Positions 16,542-23,618 of a stretch of DNA of 48,917 nucleotides are shown piece by piece. Both the position numbers and the translations under genes were made by a program. Origin of the DNA: Bacteroidales bacterium UBA1180 (lineage in GTDB: Bacteria > Bacteroidota > Bacteroidia > Bacteroidales > Paludibacteraceae); NCBI GenBank assembly GCA_002310195.1, contig DBYS01000019.1, positions 1 through 48,917 on the forward strand, read 5' to 3'. A model generated the notes under the pieces. The model made no database searches and had not been told where the DNA came from. It was given only the letters and a program-made list of their open reading frames with translations. Numbering within the stretch: position 1 is the stretch's first letter; every line of letters starts with the position of its first letter.

Positions 16542-18116
16542 ATGAGAAAAGTAGTAGTTTTTTTGATGATTTTATTTGCGTTGCCGTTAATTGCAGCAGC
16601 ACAGACGAGTTTTGACGACTTCCGCAAGAAGCAGCAGGCGGAGTACAACCAATTCAAGAAAAACTCGCAGGAGGAGTACGATGTGTTCCGCAAACGTATG
16701 AACGACGAGTACGCCGAATTCATGCGTCAGGCGTGGGAGGCTTTTCCTGCGCACAAACCGGATGAGCCGGTGAAGGAGAAACCCGTGCCGCCCGTAGTGT
16801 ATGAAGAACCGAAGCCCTCTCCGGCTCCGCAACCCAAGCCGCAACCAAAGACTGAGCCTCAGCCGACACCGAAGCCGACACCCTCTCCGGCTCCTGCGCC
16901 TCAGCCCAAGCCAAAGGATGATGAGAAACCCGTGCAGATTCCTGTAAAGCCGAAGGTAGCCGTTGTGCCTGCTCCGCAGCCGGCACCCGAGCCTATAGCA
17001 CCCGTCAACCCGAAAGAAGAGCCGTACAAGAAAGTGTCAATCGGGTATTTCGGCGCAATCATTACCATCGGTTTCCCGATGAACGACAACCTCAAACTGC
17101 GTGCACTGGAGGAGAACGCCATCGCCGACGCGTGGAAGCAACTCTCCGACAGCCGTTACGACATAACCGTCAGCACTGCGCTCAATGCGCGCAAGGCGAA
17201 TGCGCTGTGCGACTGGGCATACATGGATATGCTGTGTGCTGTCACGGAGAAACAGTATGGCAAGACAAACGAAGCCGTGCTTATGCAGGCGTTTCTGATG
17301 ACGCAGTCGGGCTACCGTATCCGTCTCGGAATGGATGGCAATAAGCTATACATGCTCATTGCCAGTCAGTACGACATCTTCAACTACAGTTATTACTTAC
17401 TCGACGGAACGAAGTTCTACAACGTGAGTGGCAACGGGAACACAAGGATGCAAATAACTAGCGCCAAGTATGGCAAGGAGAAATCACTGTCGCTGCAAAT
17501 GACCAAACTGCCGCAACTGAGCAGTGAGCCCACACCTAAGCGCACACTGACCTCGAAGAAAGGTGTGACCAGTTCCGTGAGCCTGAACAAGAACCTCATA
17601 GATTTCTTCAACACTTATCCGCAAGCCTGCTTCAACGGCGACCAGACAACACGCTGGGCGGCGTACGCCAACACGCCGATGGAGAAGTCGGTCAAGGATA
17701 TGCTCTACCCGCCGCTGAAGAAAACTATCACCGGCATGACCGAACGCGACGCAGTCGGCATCATCCTCAACTGGGTACAGACCGCCTTCGAATACGGCTA
17801 TGACGACAAGATCTGGGGTGGCGACCGGGCGTTCTTTGCGCAGGAGACGCTCTATTACCCCTACTGCGACTGCGAGGATCGGGCTATCCTCTTCTCGCGC
17901 CTCATACGCGACTTGGTCGGACTGGATGTGGTGCTGCTCTATTACCCGGGACACCTCGCCACGGCTGTGGCATTCAACGGTGATGTCAATGGCGACTACC
18001 TGACATACAAAAGCCGCAAATACGTGGTCTGCGACCCGACCTATATCAATGCCGGTGTTGGACGTACCATGCCGGGCATGAACAACCGTGAAGCACAAGT
18101 GATAGCATTAAAGTAG
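16542..18116 (+). CDS. Exported transglutaminase-like protein with Pro-rich linker
   Basis: This 524-residue protein has a signal peptide (MRKVVVFLMILFALPLIAAAQ), a charged helix with FRKKQQAEYNQFKKN-type repeats (about 25-65), a long Pro/Lys/Glu linker (about 75-160) and a C-terminal domain with a transglutaminase/cysteine-protease triad: Cys444 in CDCEDRA, His471 in YPGHLATAV and Asp498 in VCDPTY. The fold can hydrolyse or cross-link peptide bonds, and the substrate is unknown. A start further upstream at 16479 is possible, but residue 1 at 16542 gives the clean signal. A near-consensus -7 (GATATTTG, 16514-16521) precedes it. The next gene follows after 16 bp. Because it sits beside the peptide cluster it could act on the envelope proteins there, though no shared transcript is evident. 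Confidence 0.75.
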   Translation: MRKVVVFLMILFALPLIAAAQTSFDDFRKKQQAEYNQFKKNSQEEYDVFRKRMNDEYAEFMRQAWEAFPAHKPDEPVKEKPVPPVVYEEPKPSPAPQPKPQPKTEPQPTPKPTPSPAPAPQPKPKDDEKPVQIPVKPKVAVVPAPQPAPEPIAPVNPKEEPYKKVSIGYFGAIITIGFPMNDNLKLRALEENAIADAWKQLSDSRYDITVSTALNARKANALCDWAYMDMLCAVTEKQYGKTNEAVLMQAFLMTQSGYRIRLGMDGNKLYMLIASQYDIFNYSYYLLDGTKFYNVSGNGNTRMQITSAKYGKEKSLSLQMTKLPQLSSEPTPKRTLTSKKGVTSSVSLNKNLIDFFNTYPQACFNGDQTTRWAAYANTPMEKSVKDMLYPPLKKTITGMTERDAVGIILNWVQTAFEYGYDDKIWGGDRAFFAQETLYYPYCDCEDRAILFSRLIRDLVGLDVVLLYYPGHLATAVAFNGDVNGDYLTYKSRKYVVCDPTYINAGVGRTMPGMNNREAQVIALK

Positions 18117-18132
18117 CTGAGTGCTTAGAGTG

Positions 18133-18621
18133 ATGAAACGTAGGACAATACTGATCGTCGTTTGTGCTGTGGCCGTGCTTGCCGCGGCTGTGGGCATCGT
18201 GTCGTACATACAGACGCGTCCGCAGCAGAACAAGATCGCTTCCACCGACAGCGGAGGCTATGCCATACTCGAAGTCCCGCCGGCCGATCCGGCACTCGTC
18301 GGCAAGTGGCGCAATACCGAGAATCCGCAGTGGTACAAGGTTTATTACGACGACTATGACGACGAGGGCTACTTCTGGGGAAAAGAGTGGAACGAAGCCG
18401 ATGATGTCCAAGAGGAAGACCTGAACTACCACGGCAACGGCTGGTTCCGTTGGCGCAAAGATAGCAAGCAACTGATCGAGTTGCATACGATGGACGTGCA
18501 GGATGTGCCTATCCCAAAGATCTGGATAGTCAAGCATCTGTCAGCCCGTGTACCGAACGACAGCCTTGTCCTCACCGAATCCGATCGCGAAAAGAACTGC
18601 TACCACTTCTCGCGAATGTAG
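18133..18621 (+). CDS. Membrane-anchored hypothetical protein
   Basis: This 162-residue protein has a single N-terminal membrane anchor (MKRRTILIVVCAVAVLAAAVGIV) and a periplasmic domain with aromatic and acidic text (LVGKWRNTENPQWYKVYYDDYDDEG). LVGKWR is reminiscent of lipocalin-like or META-type small beta barrels, but I cannot assign a family. The ATG at 18133 is preferred over the in-frame GTG at 18121. It lies 16 bp after the transglutaminase-like gene and is probably its operon partner. Confidence 0.6.
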   Translation: MKRRTILIVVCAVAVLAAAVGIVSYIQTRPQQNKIASTDSGGYAILEVPPADPALVGKWRNTENPQWYKVYYDDYDDEGYFWGKEWNEADDVQEEDLNYHGNGWFRWRKDSKQLIELHTMDVQDVPIPKIWIVKHLSARVPNDSLVLTESDREKNCYHFSRM

Positions 18622-18947
18622 TTCAAACCGGTATCGGATCAGCGAAACCGTTAAAAATACTCGCGGACAGCGAAGGCGTACTGGTCAATAAAGATCTGCT
18701 TGAAAGCATGCAGGTTGTTTTGCTCGTAGAAGATTACATCTCATTCGGCTCATTTTAGCACTCAAAATCCCAAGATTACGGCGCGCCGTGAGCCGCAAAT
18801 CGGGATAATAAGTTCTGTTTTGAGCCGCAAGGGTGTAAAAAATCATTGATATATGCAAATATTTTTGGCTTTATTTAGGAATTTGACGCATTTTTGTTTG
18901 CTAATCTCAGTAAATTTTCGTACCTTTGCAACAAAATAATAAAAGCC
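18622..18947. other. Gene-poor gap with possible decayed coding sequence
   Basis: This 326-bp gap holds a 29-codon minus-strand frame without a start (18740-18651, reading FYEQNNLHAFKQIF before a stop), which looks protein-like and may be the tail of a lost gene. It also has a 10-bp GC palindrome (18779-18788) and a direct repeat TGAGCCGCAA at 18789-18798 and 18821-18830. The promoter of the next gene is at 18897-18928. Confidence 0.35.
18897..18928 (+). promoter_or_regulatory. Promoter of the 75-residue protein gene
   Basis: TTTG at 18897-18900, a 20-bp spacer and TACCTTTG at 18921-18928. The ATG follows 19 bp later. The spacer text closely resembles that of the promoter at 19387-19417. Confidence 0.75.
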
Positions 18948-19175
18948 ATGAAACTTGCCATCCGTTTTCGATATTCCAAACCTGTCACGCCGTCATGTAA
19001 TATTATTGAGCTTGACGACGAGCAGTGGAACGTGTTTCTCCATCTGTATAATGCCGACAAACGCAAGGACTATATGCTCCGCTTGATGGGCAAGGAGCAC
19101 CTTGACATCAAGGAACTTTGGTGGATCCCGTTGAATGACCAGGACCTGCTGCATCACAATCCCTCTTGCCGCTGA
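18948..19175 (+). CDS. Hypothetical 75-residue protein
   Basis: A small cytoplasmic protein beginning MKLAIRFRYSKPVTPSC, with no signal peptide or membrane segment. The body is rich in charged and aromatic residues (ELDDEQWNVFLHLYNADKRKDY). It has its own promoter, and the ATG at 18948 is the first start after the -7 box. No family is recognised. The repeat array of the next gene begins 17 bp after its stop. Confidence 0.55.
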   Translation: MKLAIRFRYSKPVTPSCNIIELDDEQWNVFLHLYNADKRKDYMLRLMGKEHLDIKELWWIPLNDQDLLHHNPSCR

Positions 19176-19192
19176 CCTCGCCTCGCCACATT

Positions 19193-19372
19193 TTTATACA
19201 AGCCCACACTCTCCCTTCCCGTTTTTTATACAAGCTAACACTCAGCCTGTATAAATTTCATGTATTTGTATCATTAGCTTGTATAAATTTTGGTATTTCG
19301 TGCCATTAGCTTGTATAAAAAATACTATTGGCTTGTATAAAAAACAACAATTATCACATAAGCTTGTATAAA
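19193..19372 (+). repeat. Array of seven GCTTGTATAAA motifs upstream of the cupin/HTH gene
   Basis: Two copies point left (19193-19203, 19225-19235), and five point right (19245-19255 with one change, 19277-19287, 19309-19319, 19331-19341, 19362-19372). Centre-to-centre distances are 32, 20, 32, 32, 22 and 31 bp, i.e. two or three helical turns each time, so all copies lie on about the same face of the DNA. The array fills the 305-bp gap between the 75-residue gene and the next promoter and ends 15 bp before its -33 element. A cooperative operator is the simplest reading. Confidence 0.65.
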
Positions 19373-19386
19373 TTTTGGCTACACGC

Positions 19387-19417
19387 TTGCTAATCTCAAT
19401 AAATTTTCGTATCTTTG
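19387..19417 (+). promoter_or_regulatory. Promoter of the cupin/winged-helix gene
   Basis: TTG at 19387-19389, a 20-bp spacer and TATCTTTG at 19410-19417. It lies directly downstream of the repeat array. Confidence 0.78.
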
Positions 19418-19480
19418 CACAAATTATCTGTTCAGAAGGTTACACCTCTGTACGATACCATTACTCAAAACACACATACT

Positions 19481-20176
19481 ATGCGAATCAAAACAACAGA
19501 ACTGCTGCGGAGCTCAGTCAGCTGGGACGAAGCCGCCCTGCCGGATTATCCGTCCGGACGCCCTGAACTGGTGGTTAACAGGCTCGTGTTTCCCGTAGGA
19601 GCAAAGACCGGCTGGCATCATCACAACGTGATCAATTACGGGATTGTCGAACAAGGCGATCTGACTATCGTTTGCTCCGATGGCAGCGAACGCACGTTCC
19701 GCGAGGGCGAGGCGATAGTAGAGGTAGTCGGCACCATCCATCGCGGAGAGAACAGGGGTAACAAACAAGTGATACTGAATATGTTCTACGTCTCCACCCC
19801 CGGGCAGACCGTAACCGAGCAACATCCCGATATGCCCGAACACGCTACAGACAAACATCCTGACATGATCGGTCGGACCTTCGAGCAGCGGATCCAGGAG
19901 CAACTGAACTGCTTGTTGCCGGCTGCCGACAAGGCTGAATGGCGTCTGAGGAAACTGGTGCTGATACTCGGGCGGAACACACTGACCCGCAAACAGATAA
20001 TGGCAACTATGGGACTCAAAGAGAAAAGCCGAAAAGCATTCACGGACAATTATTTCAAACCGGCTTTGGCGGGCAACTACATCGAGTTTGCGTACCCGGG
20101 CACGCCCAGCAAACCCATACAGGCTTATCGCCTCACTCCGCTCGGGTTGGACTTGTATATGTCACTAACCCGGTAG
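19481..20176 (+). CDS. Cupin domain / winged-helix fusion protein, possible regulator
   Basis: This 231-residue cytoplasmic protein has an N-terminal cupin beta barrel (about 20-110). Its metal-site residues are visible as WHHHNVINYGIVEQG (His cluster and later Glu) and GTIHRGEN. The C-terminal part (about 150-231) has RKQIMATMGLKEKSRKAFTD and IEFAYPGTPSKPIQAYRLT, which resembles the winged helix at the end of Fic-type proteins. A sensor-plus-DNA-binding arrangement is inferred; the cupin could bind a small ligand or metal. The motif array just upstream suggests autoregulation. The ATG at 19481 is chosen because it starts the cupin and gives a 63-nt leader. Confidence 0.75.
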   Translation: MRIKTTELLRSSVSWDEAALPDYPSGRPELVVNRLVFPVGAKTGWHHHNVINYGIVEQGDLTIVCSDGSERTFREGEAIVEVVGTIHRGENRGNKQVILNMFYVSTPGQTVTEQHPDMPEHATDKHPDMIGRTFEQRIQEQLNCLLPAADKAEWRLRKLVLILGRNTLTRKQIMATMGLKEKSRKAFTDNYFKPALAGNYIEFAYPGTPSKPIQAYRLTPLGLDLYMSLTR

Positions 20177-20280
20177 GCCCACAATAGCGCTCGCCGGAAA
20201 GGTACGGACGCAAGCCGTAATCAGTAAACATTGCATTATCTCTTTGATTCTCTTGATATCAAGATTATCAAAGGAATTTA

Positions 20281-20312
20281 TTTGCATATTTGAAAAAAAA
20301 GTTGTATCTTTG
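20281..20312 (+). promoter_or_regulatory. Promoter of the frameshifted small gene
   Basis: TTTG at 20281-20284, a 20-bp spacer and TATCTTTG at 20305-20312. The ATG follows 17 bp later. Confidence 0.75.
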
Positions 20313-20329
20313 CGCAATTTTTTTTATCT

Positions 20330-20563
20330 ATGGAAACAAATAGTGATTACAGGGAAAATCCGAAAATCAGGAAGGCTATTTTTGATGCGATGCCATATGT
20401 GCCTCCCGAATATTGCGAAGCTTCAAAGCTATGTAGGCTTGTGATATATGCGTGCTTGTCCTTCCGTGCGGAAAATCAGCTCACACTGAAGCCGGATGGT
20501 TCGCAGGGCAAGGGAAAAAAGTATACGCATACATACCTGACAAAGATTTCGAACCGGAACTGA
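20330..20563 (+). CDS. Small protein whose frame continues after a -1 shift (to 20625)
   Basis: The zero-frame product is 77 residues (METNSDYRENPKIRKAIFDA...). From residue 65 its text (YTHTYLTKISNRN) looks out of frame. The -1 frame from 20521 reads VYAYIPDKDFEPELMYKLF and on to a TGA at 20623-20625, which is protein-like and would give a ~98-residue product. The switch lies exactly at A-AAA-AAG (20515-20521), a classic slippery heptamer. Either the gene is broken by one base, or it uses ribosomal frameshifting. Its -1 end overlaps the next truncated HNH frame by ATGA. No family is recognised; pairing with HNH text suggests phage or mobile ancestry. Confidence 0.5.
   Translation: METNSDYRENPKIRKAIFDAMPYVPPEYCEASKLCRLVIYACLSFRAENQLTLKPDGSQGKGKKYTHTYLTKISNRN
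20515..20521 (+). other. Slippery heptamer A AAA AAG at the frame switch
   Basis: The heptamer is in phase with the zero frame (GGA AAA AAG). A -1 slip moves reading to GTA TAC GCA, which opens the 34-codon downstream frame. I see no strong stem-loop directly after it, which weakens the case for programmed shifting. Confidence 0.4.
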
Positions 20564-20621
20564 TGTACAAACTATTCACGAAAGTTTGTCTTAGCCTTGG
20601 CGAACTACTGCAGTATTTATC

Positions 20622-20714
20622 ATGAACCGTCGCGACATATATAACAAGTACAACGGTCATTGTGCGTACTGTGGGAAGAAGATCAAGTTCGATGATGTAA
20701 ACATTTTATTTTGA
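20622..20714 (+). pseudogene. Truncated HNH endonuclease start
   Basis: A 30-codon frame reading MNRRDIYNKYNGHCAYCGKK and stopping at 20712-20714. The CxxC knuckle (HCAYCGKKI) is the usual first zinc pair of HNH nucleases, but the HNH core and the second zinc pair are missing. It starts inside the stop of the preceding -1 frame (ATGA). It appears to be the remnant of a longer gene cut off at the next gene's start. Confidence 0.6.
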
Positions 20715-20719
20715 GCAAT

Positions 20720-21337
20720 ATGAAAGACAACAAGAAAAATTTCTTTTACCTGCACGACAAGAAGATTTTCAAGATCTTCTGGTGGATAACGTCAGCATTT
20801 TTCGCGATTTCTTTAGTGACGTTTGTAATGCTGTATGGTGGTATGATATATGACTATTTCGCAACCGGAGATATTGAATCGATAATCCCCGCTTTTGGAT
20901 CAGTTGTCGGAGTACTCCTTATTGTATTATTTGTCGTTTTTATTGCTTATCTCACAGTGTTTGTATATAACTTTGTCTCGAATGCCGCTCAATACGCAGA
21001 GAAAAACGAAGCGGAAGAAGTTGTATGCCCCCTATGCGAAAATGTAAAGCAACATAAGGCAGAGATAAGTGCAATGCTAAAGACGATAGCAAAACCCGAA
21101 CCCGGCACGAATAATCTCAATCGTGCGAACACCATACATTTTCTTCGCACATTAAAGTCAATGGGGCTCATCGATCCCAACGAGAACAGTAAGATTCTAA
21201 TGGTATGGGTACTGCAGGTCACCGGCTATGAAGAAAAGTCTTTCTCCGCTTTCAATCAAGCTATGACTAAGCAAAAGGAAAATCCTGCTCTTGTCGCGGA
21301 ATATCATAAGCAGTTGGAGCAAATCATCGCTTCCTGA
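20720..21337 (+). CDS. Unknown two-helix membrane protein
   Basis: This 205-residue protein has two membrane segments (about 20-45, IFWWITSAFFAISLVTFVMLYGG, and 60-85, SVVGVLLIVLFVVFIAYLTVF) and a soluble C-terminal part with a CPLCENV pair and helical, charged text. No family is recognised. The ATG at 20720 is chosen over the TTG at 20711, which overlaps the HNH remnant. It may be expressed from the promoter at 20281. An intrinsic terminator follows at 21366-21403. Confidence 0.6.
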   Translation: MKDNKKNFFYLHDKKIFKIFWWITSAFFAISLVTFVMLYGGMIYDYFATGDIESIIPAFGSVVGVLLIVLFVVFIAYLTVFVYNFVSNAAQYAEKNEAEEVVCPLCENVKQHKAEISAMLKTIAKPEPGTNNLNRANTIHFLRTLKSMGLIDPNENSKILMVWVLQVTGYEEKSFSAFNQAMTKQKENPALVAEYHKQLEQIIAS

Positions 21338-21365
21338 TTTCGGCACACCTTGTTTGACTTTTTTG

Positions 21366-21403
21366 ATAGTCTTGATGATCAAAAACATCAAGGCTATTTT
21401 TTT
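21366..21403 (+). terminator. Strong intrinsic terminator
   Basis: A 12-bp stem with one wobble (ATAGTCTTGATG with CATCAAGGCTAT), an 8-nt loop and a run of seven Ts. It closes the 20281-21337 transcription unit. Its T tract overlaps the -33 element of the next promoter. Confidence 0.85.
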
Positions 21404-21432
21404 GCATATCCCGAATAATTGTAGTACCTTTG
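21401..21432 (+). promoter_or_regulatory. Promoter of the 138-residue protein gene
   Basis: TTTG at 21401-21404, a 20-bp spacer and TACCTTTG at 21425-21432. Confidence 0.75.
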
Positions 21433-21457
21433 CAGTCGGAAACGAAAAAAACGTATT

Positions 21458-21874
21458 ATGACAGTCAAGGATTTGTTGGACAGCGTAACATTCGAACAGG
21501 TATCTCCCTACCTGTCGGAAGACGGGGAGGAGGATATAGAATCCTTTCGCCAACACTTTGATATACTTCGTTCACTTGAACCTCAAAAAGGAGTAGAAGA
21601 TGTATGTTACATCGGTATGGAATACGATGAAATAGATTGCTGTATGAAAGTGGAAGCGCACCCTGTTGCCGGAGAAGAATGGGAAAAAGTTTTAGGTATG
21701 AAAGTAAAAATTGCCCTGGACGTAAAAGTCCCACGTGCTAAAATCGTTGCCCGTTGTATATGTGGAACGGCAATGTATGGGTTCACGTTAGAACAAAAAC
21801 AAAGGACGATAAACATTATAAAACATGAAATAGACAACTGGAGAAACCGCCAAAAGCGGAAACATAGGAAATGA
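21458..21874 (+). CDS. Hypothetical protein, small DUF-type
   Basis: This 138-residue cytoplasmic protein begins MTVKDLLDSVTFEQVSPYL. It has no signal peptide. An acidic N-terminal helix region is followed by a beta-rich middle (VCYIGMEYDEIDCCMKVEAHP) and a basic C-terminal tail (NRQKRKHRK). It resembles small Bacteroidales proteins of unknown function that share the MTVKDLLDSVTF opening, but I cannot name the family with confidence. It is transcribed alone, 26 bp after its -7 box. Confidence 0.55.
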   Translation: MTVKDLLDSVTFEQVSPYLSEDGEEDIESFRQHFDILRSLEPQKGVEDVCYIGMEYDEIDCCMKVEAHPVAGEEWEKVLGMKVKIALDVKVPRAKIVARCICGTAMYGFTLEQKQRTINIIKHEIDNWRNRQKRKHRK

Positions 21875-21994
21875 AGACTGCGCTAAGCAGCGCATTGCAT
21901 AATTAACTTGCCGGGGGGGGGAGCCAATCTGTTATATAAGTATTAATCATCCACACTTCTAAACTTATTTCAAACATACAGGCTTCCCCCCTTT

Positions 21995-22058
21995 TTTATA
22001 CAAGCCAACACTCTCTCCTTCCGGATTTTTATACAAGCTAACGATAGGCCGGTATAAT
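21995..22058 (+). repeat. Second, shorter GCTTGTATAAA array
   Basis: Two left-pointing copies (21995-22005, 22028-22038) and one degenerate right-pointing copy (22048-22058) have centres 33 and 20 bp apart, matching the first three copies of the array at 19193 (32 and 20). The flanking text (AACACTCTC...CCTTCC and AAATTTTGGC before the promoter) is also shared, so one array is a copy of the other. It sits just upstream of the promoter of the 22.1-29.9 kb operon. Confidence 0.6.
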
Positions 22059-22075
22059 AAATTTTGGCATTTTGC

Positions 22076-22106
22076 TTGCAAATGTCAATTATTTTTCGTA
22101 TCTTTG
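22076..22106 (+). promoter_or_regulatory. Promoter of the Tat/redox operon
   Basis: TTG at 22076-22078, a 20-bp spacer and TATCTTTG at 22099-22106. The first gene starts at 22132. Confidence 0.78.
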
Positions 22107-22131
22107 TAGCGGAATTGTAAATGTCGGCGCA

Positions 22132-22740
22132 ATGAGGCAGTCCTCTATCGTTGTATTATTATGCCTGCTGGCTATCGGCTGCTGCGGTTGCCGGCGCGGT
22201 GCACGCCTGCCGGAGGAGGCGGTGCGAACGATGTGCGAGCAGATCATAGCGCACTATCCCGAGGCGACGTTGCAAGACGTGTACAAGACTTGCTATCAGG
22301 ACTACTTCGGCGCAGAGCACCTGATGCAGGACACCGCCGCTGCACGGGCGTACCTGCATAGCGAGCTGGTCGCATGCGCGAGCACGGACATGAGTGCTAT
22401 GCCCCAGCGCGAACCGACAGGTTTCCGTCACCGGTTCGTACGGGTCAATCTCAGCGTGGTAACAGACGGTAGCGCCGACACCGGTTCGCCGGCTATGACG
22501 GAAGAGGAGTTGCTGCAACTGTTCATCGACGCAGCAGGCAAGAACAACGCATATAGCGACAACTGGGCGGACGAGTGGGCAGGTATAGAAACCATTGCTC
22601 TGCGTGCGAATCCCAGCTGGCAGGACGCCGAGCTGCAGCAAGCCTTGCGTGAGGCCGCGCAGATGAATGCTGCCGTTCGGCACAGCGAGGCGTTTAGGAA
22701 CGCGTATAACCCGCATTACAGAATAATAAGAAACAAATAG
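22132..22740 (+). CDS. Putative lipoprotein of unknown function, first gene of the redox operon
   Basis: This 202-residue protein has a lipoprotein-like signal (MRQSSIVVLLCLLAIGC, Cys17) followed by more cysteines (CGC). The mature part is helical, with CYQDYFGAEHLMQDTAAAR and a C-terminal NPHYRIIRNK. It is probably tethered in the periplasm. It lies 26 bp after its promoter -7 box, and the next gene starts 6 bp after its stop. The family is not recognised. Confidence 0.65.
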   Translation: MRQSSIVVLLCLLAIGCCGCRRGARLPEEAVRTMCEQIIAHYPEATLQDVYKTCYQDYFGAEHLMQDTAAARAYLHSELVACASTDMSAMPQREPTGFRHRFVRVNLSVVTDGSADTGSPAMTEEELLQLFIDAAGKNNAYSDNWADEWAGIETIALRANPSWQDAELQQALREAAQMNAAVRHSEAFRNAYNPHYRIIRNK

Positions 22741-22746
22741 ACGACT

Positions 22747-23613
22747 ATGAAACGAACGATGATCGCAGTACTGATGTTAGCCATGCTGACCGGCTGCGCG
22801 AACAAAAATAAACAGATGCTCAACGCGCTGGACGAACAGGGCGTAGGCATGTTGATTGACAACGATGGCGAGCGCACCTCGTACAACGCTCCGGGCGTAC
22901 AGGACCTGCTACGCCTGACAGCCGAAGACCCCGAACGACTAAATGGTGCGGTGGTAGCCGACCGGCGCGTGGGCAAAGCTGCCGCATCGCTGCTGATAGC
23001 AGGCAAGGTGAAGGCCGTGAATACGCCGCTCGTGAGCACACCGGCACGAGAGATGCTGGAGGCCGCAGGCATCAGCGTCTATGCCCGCGAGGAGATTCCC
23101 ATGATGGTGAACAAGGACGGGACTGATCTCTGCCCGATGGAGCAGAAACTGCTTGAGGCACAGACGCCCGAAGAGTGCGTTGTGCTGCTTCGCGGCGGCT
23201 CGCTCGTAGGCATGCAGATGCTCGGTGTGCTCAATGAGCAGGGCCTGAGCCTGCTGGTGTACAACGACAGCACCCTCACCACTCATACTAACCGCGGCGT
23301 GCAAGATCTGCTTGCGCTCATCAGCGAGCATCCCGAGCGGCTGAACGGTGCCATTGTAGCCGACAAACTGATCGGCAAGGCTGCTGCGGCTATCATGGCG
23401 GCAGGTGGTGTGAGAGAGGTGCATACGAATCTGATCTGTACCGCCGGCAAGCAGTTGCTGCAGAGCAAAGGTGTGGCGGTCTTCGCGGCCGAAGAGGTTC
23501 GGCAGATCCTTAACCGTGACCGCTCGGCACAGTGCCCGTTCGACGCACAGCTCAATGAGATAGAGAGCGTTGAGGAGTGCGTAACGATCCTACAGAACAT
23601 GCCTAAACCCTAA
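22747..23613 (+). CDS. Lipoprotein with two tandem DUF1893 domains
   Basis: This 288-residue lipoprotein (signal MKRTMIAVLMLAMLTGC, Cys17) consists of two copies of a ~130-residue domain (about 20-150 and 155-285). Each copy reads: a GVGMLI/GLSLLV strand; GVQDLL; EDPERLNGA/EHPERLNGA; VVADRRVGKAAA/IVADKLIGKAAA; a short strand; then an NKDGTDLCPMEQ/NRDRSAQCPFDA end. This is the DUF1893 pattern, usually a single cytoplasmic domain, so a duplicated, lipid-anchored form is unusual. The VADK.IGKAAA core and the Asn-Arg...Cys-Pro end are conserved in both copies, so both may be functional. Its position before a polyferredoxin suggests a role in the redox module. Confidence 0.75.
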   Translation: MKRTMIAVLMLAMLTGCANKNKQMLNALDEQGVGMLIDNDGERTSYNAPGVQDLLRLTAEDPERLNGAVVADRRVGKAAASLLIAGKVKAVNTPLVSTPAREMLEAAGISVYAREEIPMMVNKDGTDLCPMEQKLLEAQTPEECVVLLRGGSLVGMQMLGVLNEQGLSLLVYNDSTLTTHTNRGVQDLLALISEHPERLNGAIVADKLIGKAAAAIMAAGGVREVHTNLICTAGKQLLQSKGVAVFAAEEVRQILNRDRSAQCPFDAQLNEIESVEECVTILQNMPKP

Positions 23614-23618
23614 CTGCT

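Noticed and set aside
18651..18740. Minus-strand coding fragment reading FYEQNNLHAFKQIF
   Set aside because: It is only 29 codons with no start and a stop just upstream; it may be chance or a remnant, too little to call a gene.
19193..19372. CRISPR array
   Set aside because: The repeated unit is only 11 bp, spacers are about 9-21 bp, copies occur in both directions and no cas genes are nearby.
22820..23600. Long minus-strand frames within the DUF1893, ferredoxin and GH3 genes
   Set aside because: They mirror the high-GC coding strand, lack promoters and show no family features.
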